From JASHPR01 sp963833885 (GTDB lineage Bacteria; Actinomycetota; Actinomycetes; Streptosporangiales; Streptosporangiaceae): DNA of 64,000 nt. The stretch is from the NCBI GenBank assembly GCA_963833885.1, contig CAWHZU010000031.1:62001-126000 (forward strand). The letters are read 5' to 3'. The notes under the pieces are model-generated. The model was given only the letters and a program-made list of their open reading frames with translations. It searched no databases and was not told the DNA's origin. How positions within the stretch are numbered: the first letter of the stretch is position 1; the number at the start of each line of letters is the position of its first letter. Made by a program: the position numbers and the translations under genes. Below, piece by piece: positions 30,460-40,714 of the stretch.

Positions 30460-31320
30460 GTGGTGGAGATCGAGCTCGACGGCACCGGAAAGCTCAGCTC
30501 GCCCGCGGTCATCGCTGCCTTCGAGGGGTGGAATGACGCCGGCGAGGCTGCCAGCGGGGTGATCAGCCACCTCGCTAGCACATGGGACTCCACGCCTGTC
30601 GGCGCCATCGATCCGGAGGATTTCTACGATTTCCAGGTAACTCGTCCGGTAATGGAGGTATCTGACGGGCGGACGGACCGGCTGGTCTGGCCGACCACCC
30701 GGCTGACGCTCGCCAGGCCCGAGGGAATCGACCGCGATCTGATCCTGCTGCACGGCATCGAGCCCAACATGCGGTGGCGGGCGTTCAGCGACGAGCTCGT
30801 GGCCGCGTTCAGCGAGCTCGGCGTCGAACTGGTGATCCTGCTCGGCGCGCTGCTCGCCGACTCGCCGCATACCCGGCCGGTGCCGGTGAGCGCCGCGGTG
30901 TCCGACGACAAGCTCTCCGAGCGGCTGCACGTCGATCCGGTCGACTACAAGGGCCCAACCGGGATCGTCGGCGTCCTGCAGCACGCGTGCATCGCCGCCG
31001 ACGTTCCCTCGGTATCGCTGTGGGCCGCCGTGCCGCACTACGTGGCCCAGCCGCCGAGCCCCAAGGCCACGCTGGCGCTGCTGCGCGGCGTCGAGGACAT
31101 CCTGGATGTGACGCTGCCGCTGGCCGACCTGCCAGACGACGCGCGGGCATGGGAACGCGGCGTGGATGAGCTGGCCGACCAGGACACCGAGGTGGCCGAG
31201 TACGTGCGAACCCTCGAGGAGGCGCGGGACGCGACCGACGACCCGCAGGCCAGCGGCGACGCGATCGCCCGCGAGTTCGAGCGCTACCTGCGCCGCCGCG
31301 GCGACCGCGGCGAGCGGTAA
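30460..31320 (+). CDS. PAC2 family protein
   Basis: The protein of about 286 residues belongs to the PAC2 (proteasome assembly chaperone 2-like) family. It shows VIAAFEGWNDAGEAASGV near the N-terminus, then LILLHGIEPNMRWRAF, VILLGALLADSPHTRPVPVSA, GPTGIVGVLQHAC and SLWAAVPHYVAQPPSPKATLALL. Close relatives occur throughout actinobacteria beside metH (Rv2125 in my memory). The eukaryotic name reflects assembly of proteasomes, but no such role is shown in bacteria. Two adjacent GTG codons (30460, 30463) are possible starts; GAGGAA lies nine bases before the first. The open frame upstream is not coding. Confidence 0.85.
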   Translation: MVEIELDGTGKLSSPAVIAAFEGWNDAGEAASGVISHLASTWDSTPVGAIDPEDFYDFQVTRPVMEVSDGRTDRLVWPTTRLTLARPEGIDRDLILLHGIEPNMRWRAFSDELVAAFSELGVELVILLGALLADSPHTRPVPVSAAVSDDKLSERLHVDPVDYKGPTGIVGVLQHACIAADVPSVSLWAAVPHYVAQPPSPKATLALLRGVEDILDVTLPLADLPDDARAWERGVDELADQDTEVAEYVRTLEEARDATDDPQASGDAIAREFERYLRRRGDRGER

Positions 31321-31328
31321 CGCCCGGG

Positions 31329-32177
31329 CTAATACGGTGGCCAGGGGACGGCGGGCCAGTCGTCCGGCGGGAGCGGGTGGATCCGGTGCTCGAGCAGCAG
31401 CTCGACCCGCTGCCGGGTGGCCTCGACCTCGGTCGGCGAAAGCCACCGGTCGAAGGCGGCGCCCAGTTCGTCCCCGGCCATCGCGTGGCGCAGCCTGAGC
31501 AGCGCCTCGACGGCGGTCTTGGGCAGATGGCGGCCCCGCCACTGCCAGAGCACCGTGCGGAGCTTGTACTCCTCGCCGAAGCAGACCCCGTGGTCGCATC
31601 CGTACAGGTTTCCGCCACAGTCGGGCAGCAGATGACCGATCTTCCTGTCGGCGTTGTTCACGACCGCGTCGAAGACGGCCATCTGCCGCAGCGCCGTGTT
31701 GTCCTTGCTACGGGAGAGCGCGATGACGTCGACGGTCTCGTCCGACTCGATCCACAGCTGGCACATGCCGGGCCCGAACGGGCCGTCGCGGAACACGGTC
31801 GGCGGAACGAGATGCCAGCCTGCCGCCGCGGACACGGCGTAGGCGGCAACCTCGCGGCCCGCCAGGGTGCCGACCGGAAAGTCCCAGAGCGGGCGCTCAC
31901 CGGCCACGGGCTTGTAGACGCAGGCCGCTTGGCTGCCGGCGTCGCTCACCGTGGCGTAGAACGTCGCGTTCGACGCCACGACGAGCCTGCCCTGCACGTC
32001 CAGGCTGCCGTTCGCGAGCAGGCGGAGCGCGGCCGCGTCATCCCCGGGCACGCGGTGCTCGCCGGCGCTGACCGGGTCGGCAGGGCCACCGCCGCTGGCC
32101 GGCGTGACGAGCCGTCGCCGCGGCGGTTCCCGCTCGCTGCGCTGCGCCGACTCACGCATTGCTGACTCGGTGCCCAT
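31329..32177 (-). CDS. TIGR03843 family conserved actinobacterial protein
   Basis: The 282-residue protein matches the actinobacterial family TIGR03843, which is distantly related to phosphatidylinositol 3/4-kinase folds. Visible segments are ACVYKPVAGERPLWDFP (a possible lysine for nucleotide binding), GREVAAYAVSAAAGWHLVPPTV, VFDAVVNNADRKIGHLLPD (the N-N-x-D pattern of kinase-like catalytic loops) and YGCDHGVCFGEE (a possible metal-binding D). It overlaps the DUF3090 gene by 26 bases. Kinase activity is inferred from motif likeness and not known. Confidence 0.8.
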   Translation of the reverse strand: MGTESAMRESAQRSEREPPRRRLVTPASGGGPADPVSAGEHRVPGDDAAALRLLANGSLDVQGRLVVASNATFYATVSDAGSQAACVYKPVAGERPLWDFPVGTLAGREVAAYAVSAAAGWHLVPPTVFRDGPFGPGMCQLWIESDETVDVIALSRSKDNTALRQMAVFDAVVNNADRKIGHLLPDCGGNLYGCDHGVCFGEEYKLRTVLWQWRGRHLPKTAVEALLRLRHAMAGDELGAAFDRWLSPTEVEATRQRVELLLEHRIHPLPPDDWPAVPWPPY

Positions 32178-32712
32178 TCTGCCGGGGGCAGATGTGCCCC
32201 GAGGCGTCGAGCGGCAGGCCGCACAGCGCGCACGGCGGCCGGCCCTGGCTCACGATCCGCAGCGCGCGCTGAGTGAACGCGCGCGCGGTCGCAGCGGTGA
32301 TCCGTACCCGGAGCACGCCGGGGCCGTCCTCGGGAACGTCTTCTGACAGGTACTCGACGGGCGTCTCCGATTCCTCCTGCGCCTCGATCACGACGCGCTC
32401 GCCTTCACCGTCCCACGCCAGCGCGATCACGCCAACCCGGAACTCCTCGAGCAGGGGCAGGTCGAGCGGGCCGTCATCGGTGAGCCTGGCGGGCGCGACG
32501 GCGGGCACCGACGACTTTCCGCCGCTGTTGCGGAGTTCGTCGTCGAGCAGCTCGTCGAGGCGCTCGGCGAGCCGGCTCACCTGGATCTTCTCGAGGACCA
32601 CGCTGGTGACCCGGCCCTTGCCGCTGGCCTGCAGGTAGAACGTGCGCTCTCCGGGCTGCCCGACCGTCCCAGCGACGAACCGTTCCGGTGGGTCGTATGT
32701 ATACACCGCCAT
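32152..32712 (-). CDS. DUF3090 (TIGR03847) family protein
   Basis: The 186-residue protein belongs to a family found almost only in actinobacteria. The start MAVYTYDPPERFVAGTVGQPGERTFYLQA is characteristic. The C-terminus has CALCGLPLDASGHICPRQNGH, in which three cysteines and two histidines could bind zinc. The middle part is mostly beta strands (RVGVIALAWDGEGERVVIEAQEE). It lies between the histidine phosphatase and the TIGR03843 gene, the usual three-gene arrangement, which suggests a shared but unknown process. Confidence 0.85.
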   Translation of the reverse strand: MAVYTYDPPERFVAGTVGQPGERTFYLQASGKGRVTSVVLEKIQVSRLAERLDELLDDELRNSGGKSSVPAVAPARLTDDGPLDLPLLEEFRVGVIALAWDGEGERVVIEAQEESETPVEYLSEDVPEDGPGVLRVRITAATARAFTQRALRIVSQGRPPCALCGLPLDASGHICPRQNGHRVSNA

Positions 32713-32717
32713 GGACC

Positions 32718-33422
32718 CTATCCTCCCGCTCCACCTCCGACGGCGGCGTCGGTCTCCCGGCGTTCCGCCGCCCGTGATCGCTGTGGCTCCGGCCGTTTGA
32801 GACTGGATACTCCCCCGCCAGTGTCATTCATGCGCAGCAGGAACGGGCGCAGCGGCGTGTAGCGGATCGCCGTGAGCGAGCAGGGGTCAACCTGGATCCG
32901 CTGCAGCATGTCGATGTGCATCCCGAGGCTGTCCGCGATCACGGACTTGATCACGTCGCCGTGGGAGCAGATCAGGTACGTCGCCTTGGCCCCGAGCCGG
33001 GAGTTCCAGTCCCGGATCGCGCTGACCGCGCGGTGCTGCATGTCCAGGATGGATTCTCCGCCGGCGCCGGGAAACCGCGCGGCACCCGGATGCGCCTGCA
33101 CCACGCGCCACAGCGGCTCTCTAGCCAGCTGCTTCAGCGGCTGGCCGGTCCAGTCGCCGTAGTGGCACTCACCGAGCCGCTCGTCCTGAAGGACATCCCC
33201 AGGGCGGCCCTCGCCAACAGCGGCTATCGCGTCCGCCGTCTGCCTGCACCGCTCCAGCGGGCTGCTGATGATCGCGTCGAGCGGCAGCGGCGCGAGCCGC
33301 GCCGCGAGGGCACCGGCCTGCTGCTGGCCCCGGTCATCCAGCGGGATGCCCGGCGTCCAGCCGGTGAGGACACTGCCGGTGGTCGCCGTCAGGCCATGGC
33401 GCACCAAGAGAACCAGGGTCAC
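32718..33422 (-). CDS. Histidine phosphatase family protein (MSMEG_4193-like)
   Basis: The 234-residue protein of the phosphoglycerate-mutase-like superfamily has the phosphohistidine motif VLLVRHGLTA (His9), the second arginine in ISSPLERCRQTADAI, and the C-terminal histidine in YLICSHGDVIKSVIADSLG. It corresponds to the actinobacterial family TIGR03848, annotated as a probable phosphomutase and encoded with TIGR03843 and DUF3090 genes. The substrate is unknown. It ends five bases before the DUF3090 start, so the three genes form an operon. Confidence 0.88.
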   Translation of the reverse strand: MTLVLLVRHGLTATTGSVLTGWTPGIPLDDRGQQQAGALAARLAPLPLDAIISSPLERCRQTADAIAAVGEGRPGDVLQDERLGECHYGDWTGQPLKQLAREPLWRVVQAHPGAARFPGAGGESILDMQHRAVSAIRDWNSRLGAKATYLICSHGDVIKSVIADSLGMHIDMLQRIQVDPCSLTAIRYTPLRPFLLRMNDTGGGVSSLKRPEPQRSRAAERRETDAAVGGGAGG

Positions 33423-33431
33423 GCACCGACT

Positions 33432-34028
33432 CTACGGGGTGCTGAAGGCTGCGCCGGCCGACTGGGCATGCTCGGTGACGACCATGGTCATCGAGCCAAA
33501 AGTAATCTTGTCCCCCGCCCGGAGCGGCACCGGCCCGGTGACGCGCCAGCCGTTGAGCCTGGTGCCGTTCGTCGAGCCCACGTCGCTCAGCAGCCAGCCT
33601 CCCGCCTCGCGGCGCAGGCCGGCGTGGCTCCGGGACACGGTCATGTCGAGGAGAACCAGATCGCAGGCTGCGTCGCGGCCGATCGTGAAGCTGTCCTGGG
33701 CGCCGGAGGGCAGCACGAACGCCAGCGGCTGCGGCGGTTCCAGGTAGCTGACCACGCGCCGCCTGGCGGTACGGCCGGCCTCGGCGACCCGGCCGAGAAC
33801 GGCGCGCGCCGGCGACCTCCGGGGCGCGGGCAGGTCGGACACGATCTCTGCGAGATCACCGCGACAGCGGGCGCGCAGCGCGGCATCGACCCGGAACACG
33901 AAGCTCTCGTGCGCCAGGGAGCCGTCGGCGACACGCTCCCGCAACTCGGCGATGACCCGGTCCCTGTCGGCATCGCCGACCCGTACCCCGGGCGCACCGT
34001 CGGTTGGCCGGCTGCGAAATGCGCCCAT
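33432..34028 (-). CDS. DUF1707-FHA domain protein
   Basis: The protein of about 198 residues fuses an N-terminal DUF1707 domain (VRVGDADRDRVIAELRERVADGSLAHESFVFRVDAALRAR in two halves, about 15-55) to a C-terminal FHA domain (about 105-190). The FHA domain has GRDAACDLVL, SRSHAGL and DVGSTNGTRLNG, which bind phosphothreonine peptides. It could be a reader of Ser/Thr kinase signalling; no kinase is in the window. The ATG at 34028 is preferred; an upstream TTG at 34064 would add 12 residues. It ends ten bases before the phosphatase gene, so it may head that operon. Confidence 0.82.
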   Translation of the reverse strand: MGAFRSRPTDGAPGVRVGDADRDRVIAELRERVADGSLAHESFVFRVDAALRARCRGDLAEIVSDLPAPRRSPARAVLGRVAEAGRTARRRVVSYLEPPQPLAFVLPSGAQDSFTIGRDAACDLVLLDMTVSRSHAGLRREAGGWLLSDVGSTNGTRLNGWRVTGPVPLRAGDKITFGSMTMVVTEHAQSAGAAFSTP

Positions 34029-34142
34029 AGCCAGAAGTATCGGGTCCGGGTCGACCGGACACAAGCAGAAGGCCGAACCAGCCAGCGGCCGCGGCCGGAG
34101 GCGAGCAGGAGGTACGGCGCTACCGCGGCTCCGCCGGCGCGG

Positions 34143-36221
<2,079 letters not shown>

Positions 36222-36232
36222 TAGGTCCCCTC

Positions 36233-37198
36233 CTACCGGCGCTGCAGCCGGGTCTCGAACGCGTCGCGGAGCGCGTCGCCGATGAAGTTGAACGCGATGC
36301 ACGTCAGGATGATCGCGAAGCCGGGCGGGTAAATCAGCCACCAGTAGTTCTGGGCGCTCTGCAGGTAGGTCAGGCCGCCGGACAGCATGTCGCCCCAGTC
36401 GGTCGCCGGGGGCTGCACTCCGAGGCCGAGGAAGCCCAGGCCAGCCAGGATGATGATCGAGTCGGCGACCGCGAACGTGGCCTGCACGATGATCGTGCCG
36501 ATCGCGTTCGGGATGATGTGCCGCACGATCGAGCGGGACGTGCGCCCTCCGATGATCTTGACAGCCTGCACGTATTCCCGGGTGCGCAGCGTCAGCGTCT
36601 CGCCGCGCACCAGCCGGGCCACGCCCAGCCAGTAGAACACCGCGATGATGAAGACCATGATGATCGTGTTCGGGTGGAAGACCACCGACAGGATGATGAT
36701 CACCATGATGGAGGGGAGGGACAGGCCGGCGTCGACGATCCGCATCAGGAACGAGTCGACGATGCCGCCGACGAACCCGGAGAAGGCCCCGTACAGGGTG
36801 CCGAACAGGACCGCGACGATCGCGGCGGCGAACCCGACCTCCAGCGACGTCTGGCCGCCGAGCATCAGCCGGCCGACCTGGTCGTAGCCAAGGTTGTCGC
36901 AGCCGAGCAGGTGTGCGCCGCTGGGCGGGCACAGCGTGTCGTTGAGGTTGGTGTTGACCTGGTTCGTTTTGTAGATCAGCGGCCCGATGTAGCAGAACAG
37001 CACGATGAACACGATCATGACGACGCTGGCCAGCGCGAGTTTGTTCTCGGCGAACACCTCCCAGCCGCGGCGCAGCATGCTGCGTGGCTTCGCCGCGCCG
37101 AGGGGGCCCGCGCCGTCCGGCGCGTGGGTCGGCTCCAGAACCGTGGCCGACCGGCCGAGCTGCTGCCCGGACTCGGCGCCAGGCGGAATCATGGCCAT
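36233..37198 (-). CDS. Peptide ABC transporter permease (DppC/OppC type)
   Basis: The 321-residue inner-membrane permease has an N-terminal cytosolic region, a first helix at about 54-72, and five further helices. The cytosolic EAA loop reads REYVQAVKIIGGRTSRSIVRHIIPNAIGTIIVQ, and GLGFLGLGVQPPATDWGDML is the DppC/OppC signature. It pairs with the DppB-type permease, whose stop overlaps its ATG (TGATG). It imports peptides or similar solutes delivered by the binding protein encoded at the head of the operon. Confidence 0.92.
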   Translation of the reverse strand: MAMIPPGAESGQQLGRSATVLEPTHAPDGAGPLGAAKPRSMLRRGWEVFAENKLALASVVMIVFIVLFCYIGPLIYKTNQVNTNLNDTLCPPSGAHLLGCDNLGYDQVGRLMLGGQTSLEVGFAAAIVAVLFGTLYGAFSGFVGGIVDSFLMRIVDAGLSLPSIMVIIILSVVFHPNTIIMVFIIAVFYWLGVARLVRGETLTLRTREYVQAVKIIGGRTSRSIVRHIIPNAIGTIIVQATFAVADSIIILAGLGFLGLGVQPPATDWGDMLSGGLTYLQSAQNYWWLIYPPGFAIILTCIAFNFIGDALRDAFETRLQRR

Positions 37199-38146
37199 CA
37201 GCTGTACCTCACCCTCGGGTCGAGTACCGCATAACTGACGTCCGCCAGCAGGTTCCCCAGGATCGTCGCCAGCGTGGCGATCACGGTAAACCCGAGCAGA
37301 ACCTCATAGTCGACGTTCAGCGCGGCGTTGTAGAACGCCAGCCCCATGCCCGGGATAGTTGAAGACGACCTCGATGAAGATCGCCCCCGCCACCAGCGTC
37401 GGCAGGGAGAGACCGAGGAGGGTGATGATGGACATCAGCGAGTTGCGGAACACGTGCCCCCACAGCACCCGCCGCTCGCTGGCGCCCTTGGCTCTCGCGG
37501 TGCGGACATAGTCCTGCACCAGGTTGTCCATGACCGAAGAGCGCATGTACCGGCTCCACAGCGCGTAGAGCACGAACGCGTAGGACAGCACCGGCAGGAT
37601 CAGCGCCTTGGGCTGGGACAGGATCTGGCCGACCGAGGTGCCCTGCGGCGCGAACGGCGGCAGCAGGTGGACGTCGACGGAGAACCACTCGACCAGCAGC
37701 AGGCCGACGAAGAACGTTGGGGTGGCGTAGCCGAGGAAGGACACGCCGGTCAGCACGTAGTCGCCGACCGTGTAGCGCTTCACGGCCTGGTAAAGGCCGA
37801 GCGGGATGCCGAAAGCCAGCGAGACGAACGTGCCGAGCAGCACCAGGATGATCGTCTTGGGCAGGTCCTGGGCGATCAGGGCGCCCACCGACATGTTGAG
37901 CTTGTTGGAGAAGCCGAGGTTGCCGTGCAGCAGCTGGCCGATCCACTTGATGTACTGCACGTAGAACGGCTGATCGAACCCGTAGATGTGGTTGTAGTAG
38001 TTGACCTGCTGGGGTGTGGCCCGCTGGCCGAGCATCGCCTTGATCGGCCCGCCCGGGAACAGGTGCACCAGAAACAGCGTGAACACCGTCACGAAGAACA
38101 AGACGATGATGGTCTGCAAGATGCGCCGGATGAGGTACCCGATCAT
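37198..38146 (-). CDS. Peptide ABC transporter permease (DppB/OppB type), frameshifted
   Basis: The reading frame starting at 38146 encodes a typical DppB N-terminus (MIGYLIRRILQTIIVLFFVTVF) and the EAA loop RTARAKGASERRVLWGHVFRNSL. At FNYPG (about residue 264) it runs into an unrelated tail and stops at 37304. Reading on in the next frame gives MGLAFYNAALNVDYEVLLG and then the standard DppB ending LDPRVRYS, with the stop overlapping the permease start at 37198. One extra C in CCC (37349-37351, minus-strand GGGC) explains it. This may be a sequencing error, a recent mutation or programmed slippage. Total length is 949 bases, one more than a multiple of three. Confidence 0.85.
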
Positions 38147-38232
38147 CGCGCCATCCCCCCTTCGCCTGCTGGGACGGTGCCCGCGGTCTCAGTCCAGCAC
38201 ATCGTCTCTCCTATGCCTATAGCCGTATTGGC

Positions 38233-38274
38233 CTCCGGGTGCCGTCCCGCCCGACGGCGGGACGGCACCCGGAG
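38233..38274 (-). promoter_or_regulatory. Perfect 19-bp hairpin between binding-protein and permease genes
   Basis: Arms at 38233-38251 and 38256-38274 pair perfectly over 19 bp around a CGAC loop. The element lies nine bases after the binding-protein stop and 87 bases before the permease start. There is no U tract on either strand, so it more likely stabilises the 3' end of the upstream message or partly blocks read-through, giving more binding protein than permease. Confidence 0.75.
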
Positions 38275-38282
38275 CAATCCGG

Positions 38283-40160
38283 CTACTTGGTGAAGTACCA
38301 GTACTCGGGCACCAGGCTAAACAGCGGGCTGAACGTGACGTTCTTCAGCTTGCTGGTTATCGCCTGGATGCCGAACGGGTTGGGCTCGGGCACCCACATG
38401 AACGGAAGCTGCTGCGCCCCGTACGTGGCGTACTGATGGAAGACGTCCAGGCTGTTGCTGGTGTGCGTCTCCGTGATCAGCTTGTCCATCTGCGGGTCGG
38501 AGTAGTTACCCGAGTTCGACCCGGCGCCGGTGGCGAACAGCGGCTCGCCGGTCGGCTCGAAGCCGGGTCCGTCGAAGCTCCAGCCGCCGTAGGCGAACAC
38601 CTGGACGTTGCACTTCGAGCTCATCGGCGAGCATGGCGCGCTCTCACCGATGATCGTGTCGAACGACTGCCCGACCAGCGTGACGTCGATGCCGATCTGG
38701 GACTCCTCGGACTTGATCGCCTGATACGTCGCCGTGGCGGCCGCCACGCCCGTCGAGTAGACGAACGTCATCTTGAGCGCCTCGCCCTTGGTGATGCCCT
38801 TGCCGCACTTGGACGGGTCCTGGCATTGCATCACGCCACCGACCTCCGACCAGCCATGGCTGGTCAGCAGCGCCTTGGCCTTGGATGGGTTGAACGGGTA
38901 CGGGCCCTGGCCGCTGTTCTCCTTCTCGATCGAGGGCTCGAACTGGTTCGTCGGCACGGTCGGGACCGGCCCGGAGGTCGGGACGGCGTACCCGCGCCAG
39001 ATGTCCTTGTCGATGGCGAGCTGATTCTCGGCGTACTGCATGGCCTGGCGGATGTACAGCTGCCGGACCAGGAAGCCCACCTGCGGGTTGTTGAAGTTCG
39101 GCTGCGCGTACTGGATGCCGTAGTCAAAGAACGGCTCCAGGTAGTACGAGCTGCCCAGCGGGTTGACCGACGGCAGCGACGAGTTCACAGGCTTCTGCGA
39201 CAGGTCCTGCGTCGGGATGTATCCCACGTCGACCTGCCCGGTCTTCAGCGCCGTGTACTCGGCGGTGTCCGAGGTGAACGGCACGAACTTGACCGCAGAC
39301 AGCTTCGGCTTGGGGGTGCCGGAGAAGTCCTTGTTCGCCGCCATCGTGACCTGTCCCGCGGTGCTGAAGCTGGACAGCTTCCACGGCCCGTCAACGACCG
39401 ACCACAGCGGGCTGGTCGCGTACGTCGAGGCGATCTTCGACTGGGCGGTCAGGAAGGTGTAGACGGCCTTGCACTTGGCCCAGCCATCGGCCGCGGTGTC
39501 GGTGCTGCAGCCGCCGCTGCCCGGCTTTGCGCCGAGGCTGGTGACGTCCCAGGCCAGCGGCATCGGGTTGAGCTCGGCGAGCTGGTTGTAGGTGTACCAG
39601 ATGCTGGAGTACGCGCTGTTCAGCTGCATGGTCACCTGGTTGGGCCCGGTGGCCTTGTAGGACACGACGTTGTCCGGCATCAGGCCCGCGGAGTACGCGT
39701 ACCAGTTCGTCTTCTCCGCCTTGGCCATGTTCAGGAAGAAGATCAGGGACTGGGCGTCGACGGTCTCGCCGTCCGACCACTTCCAGCCCTTCATGTTCAC
39801 CACCACGGTCTTGCCGCCGTTGCTGTAAACGGGCGGGTTGGCCGGGGACAGCGGGTAGTTGACGGACACGGAGGTGTTGCTGTTGCCGCCGAACATGTAG
39901 AGCGGCCGGTACATCAGGAACTGGAACTGCTCGTCGTTGTAGACGCTCGCGTTCGTGATCGCGTAGAAGGGGAAGATCCAGCTGTAGGTGACCCCGGCAG
40001 GCAGCGCGACCGACGCCGTCCCGCCGCTCACCGGCGTGCCGGACGTGCTGCTGCCCGATGTGCTGCTGGTGCCCGATGATGAGCACGCCGCAGCGGTTAG
40101 GGCGACCGCTGCGGTCACGGCAATCGCCGCGAGACGCAGCTTACGTCTCCAAAACTTCAT
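38283..40160 (-). CDS. Peptide-binding lipoprotein of ABC transporter (SBP family 5)
   Basis: The 625-residue extracellular solute-binding protein belongs to family 5. It has a lipoprotein signal peptide (MKFWRRKLRLAAIAVTAAVA) with lipobox TAAAC (Cys26) and a Ser/Thr/Gly-rich linker before the fold. Segments such as MKGWKWSDGETVDAQSLIFFLNMAK, QLYIRQAMQYAENQLAIDKDIWRGYA and the C-terminal FMWVPEPNPFG are typical of DppA/OppA proteins. The ATG has AAGGAG six bases upstream. It heads an operon with permease B, permease C and the fused ATPase. Peptides are the likely cargo; nickel, sugars or other solutes cannot be excluded. Confidence 0.9.
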   Translation of the reverse strand: MKFWRRKLRLAAIAVTAAVALTAAACSSSGTSSTSGSSTSGTPVSGGTASVALPAGVTYSWIFPFYAITNASVYNDEQFQFLMYRPLYMFGGNSNTSVSVNYPLSPANPPVYSNGGKTVVVNMKGWKWSDGETVDAQSLIFFLNMAKAEKTNWYAYSAGLMPDNVVSYKATGPNQVTMQLNSAYSSIWYTYNQLAELNPMPLAWDVTSLGAKPGSGGCSTDTAADGWAKCKAVYTFLTAQSKIASTYATSPLWSVVDGPWKLSSFSTAGQVTMAANKDFSGTPKPKLSAVKFVPFTSDTAEYTALKTGQVDVGYIPTQDLSQKPVNSSLPSVNPLGSSYYLEPFFDYGIQYAQPNFNNPQVGFLVRQLYIRQAMQYAENQLAIDKDIWRGYAVPTSGPVPTVPTNQFEPSIEKENSGQGPYPFNPSKAKALLTSHGWSEVGGVMQCQDPSKCGKGITKGEALKMTFVYSTGVAAATATYQAIKSEESQIGIDVTLVGQSFDTIIGESAPCSPMSSKCNVQVFAYGGWSFDGPGFEPTGEPLFATGAGSNSGNYSDPQMDKLITETHTSNSLDVFHQYATYGAQQLPFMWVPEPNPFGIQAITSKLKNVTFSPLFSLVPEYWYFTK

Positions 40161-40448
40161 TTACGCTCCTTCGTCATTGGCGCGCGTGCGCGCGTGTGAA
40201 CCATCCGGTTCAAGCGGAGGCGCCCGGTTAAGCCGTGCGCACGCAGGCTGACCCAGCCCCAGGCCAGATCATCCGGAAGCCGCGGCTTCGAGCCGCCGCG
40301 GTAGGCGTCGCGCGACGCTGATCGTGACACCGCTCGCCGCCTCTCTGTCGGCGCTACCCGGCCCCGTCCCGCGCCTTTGGCACCGCCCATCGCGCGCCAG
40401 CGACACTTTGTCCTGGCTACGATTCGCTCAGAGCGTAGTTTCGCTGCG

Positions 40449-40475
40449 GTGACAGATACCAGCAGTAAATGTCAC
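40449..40475. promoter_or_regulatory. Inverted repeat GTGACA-N15-TGTCAC
   Basis: Perfect 6-bp arms at 40449-40454 and 40470-40475 have centres 21 bases apart, two helical turns, as expected for a dimeric regulator. It lies in the A+T-rich part of the region upstream of the peptide-uptake operon. Confidence 0.4.
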
Positions 40476-40531
40476 AACTTCCTATCGATATCACGCCAGG
40501 CCACCGGAAGTGTTGTCGGTCGTCACATGTA

Positions 40532-40543
40532 CGTTACGTAACG
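40532..40543. promoter_or_regulatory. 12-bp perfect palindrome CGTTACGTAACG
   Basis: The palindrome resembles operators of TetR-type repressors. A further half-site-like GTTACG is at 40555-40560. No regulator gene is adjacent, so the binding protein is unknown. Confidence 0.4.
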
Positions 40544-40590
40544 ATGGCACCATTGTTACGCATCTTGCTGGGGGGCCAGGGCAGGTACAA

Positions 40591-40626
40591 GGGCCGGCGG
40601 GCGCGGCACAGGGCCGGCGGGCGCGG
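40591..40626. repeat. Tandem duplication, 16 bp with 20-base period
   Basis: GGGCCGGCGGGCGCGG occurs at 40591-40606 and exactly again at 40611-40626. It is non-coding and lies about 90 bases past the fabI stop. Confidence 0.8.
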
Positions 40627-40714
40627 GTCCCGCAAGCCGCATGCCGATCGAAACGGGGACAAAAAACCTGATGCGTGCGACGGCGCCGCATGGAAGAATC
40701 CGCGCCCGCATGCC

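Larger units (their letters stand above)
40161..40714. other. Long intergenic region upstream of the peptide-uptake operon
   Basis: These 554 bases between the fabI stop and the binding-protein start contain no supported gene. They hold alternating GC near 40181-40196, an inverted repeat at 40449-40475, a 12-bp palindrome at 40532-40543, and a 20-base-period duplication at 40591-40626, each listed separately. The part from 40420 to 40570 is clearly richer in A+T than the surroundings, as expected for a promoter zone. If the promoter is there, the operon would have a leader of more than 250 bases. Confidence 0.5.
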
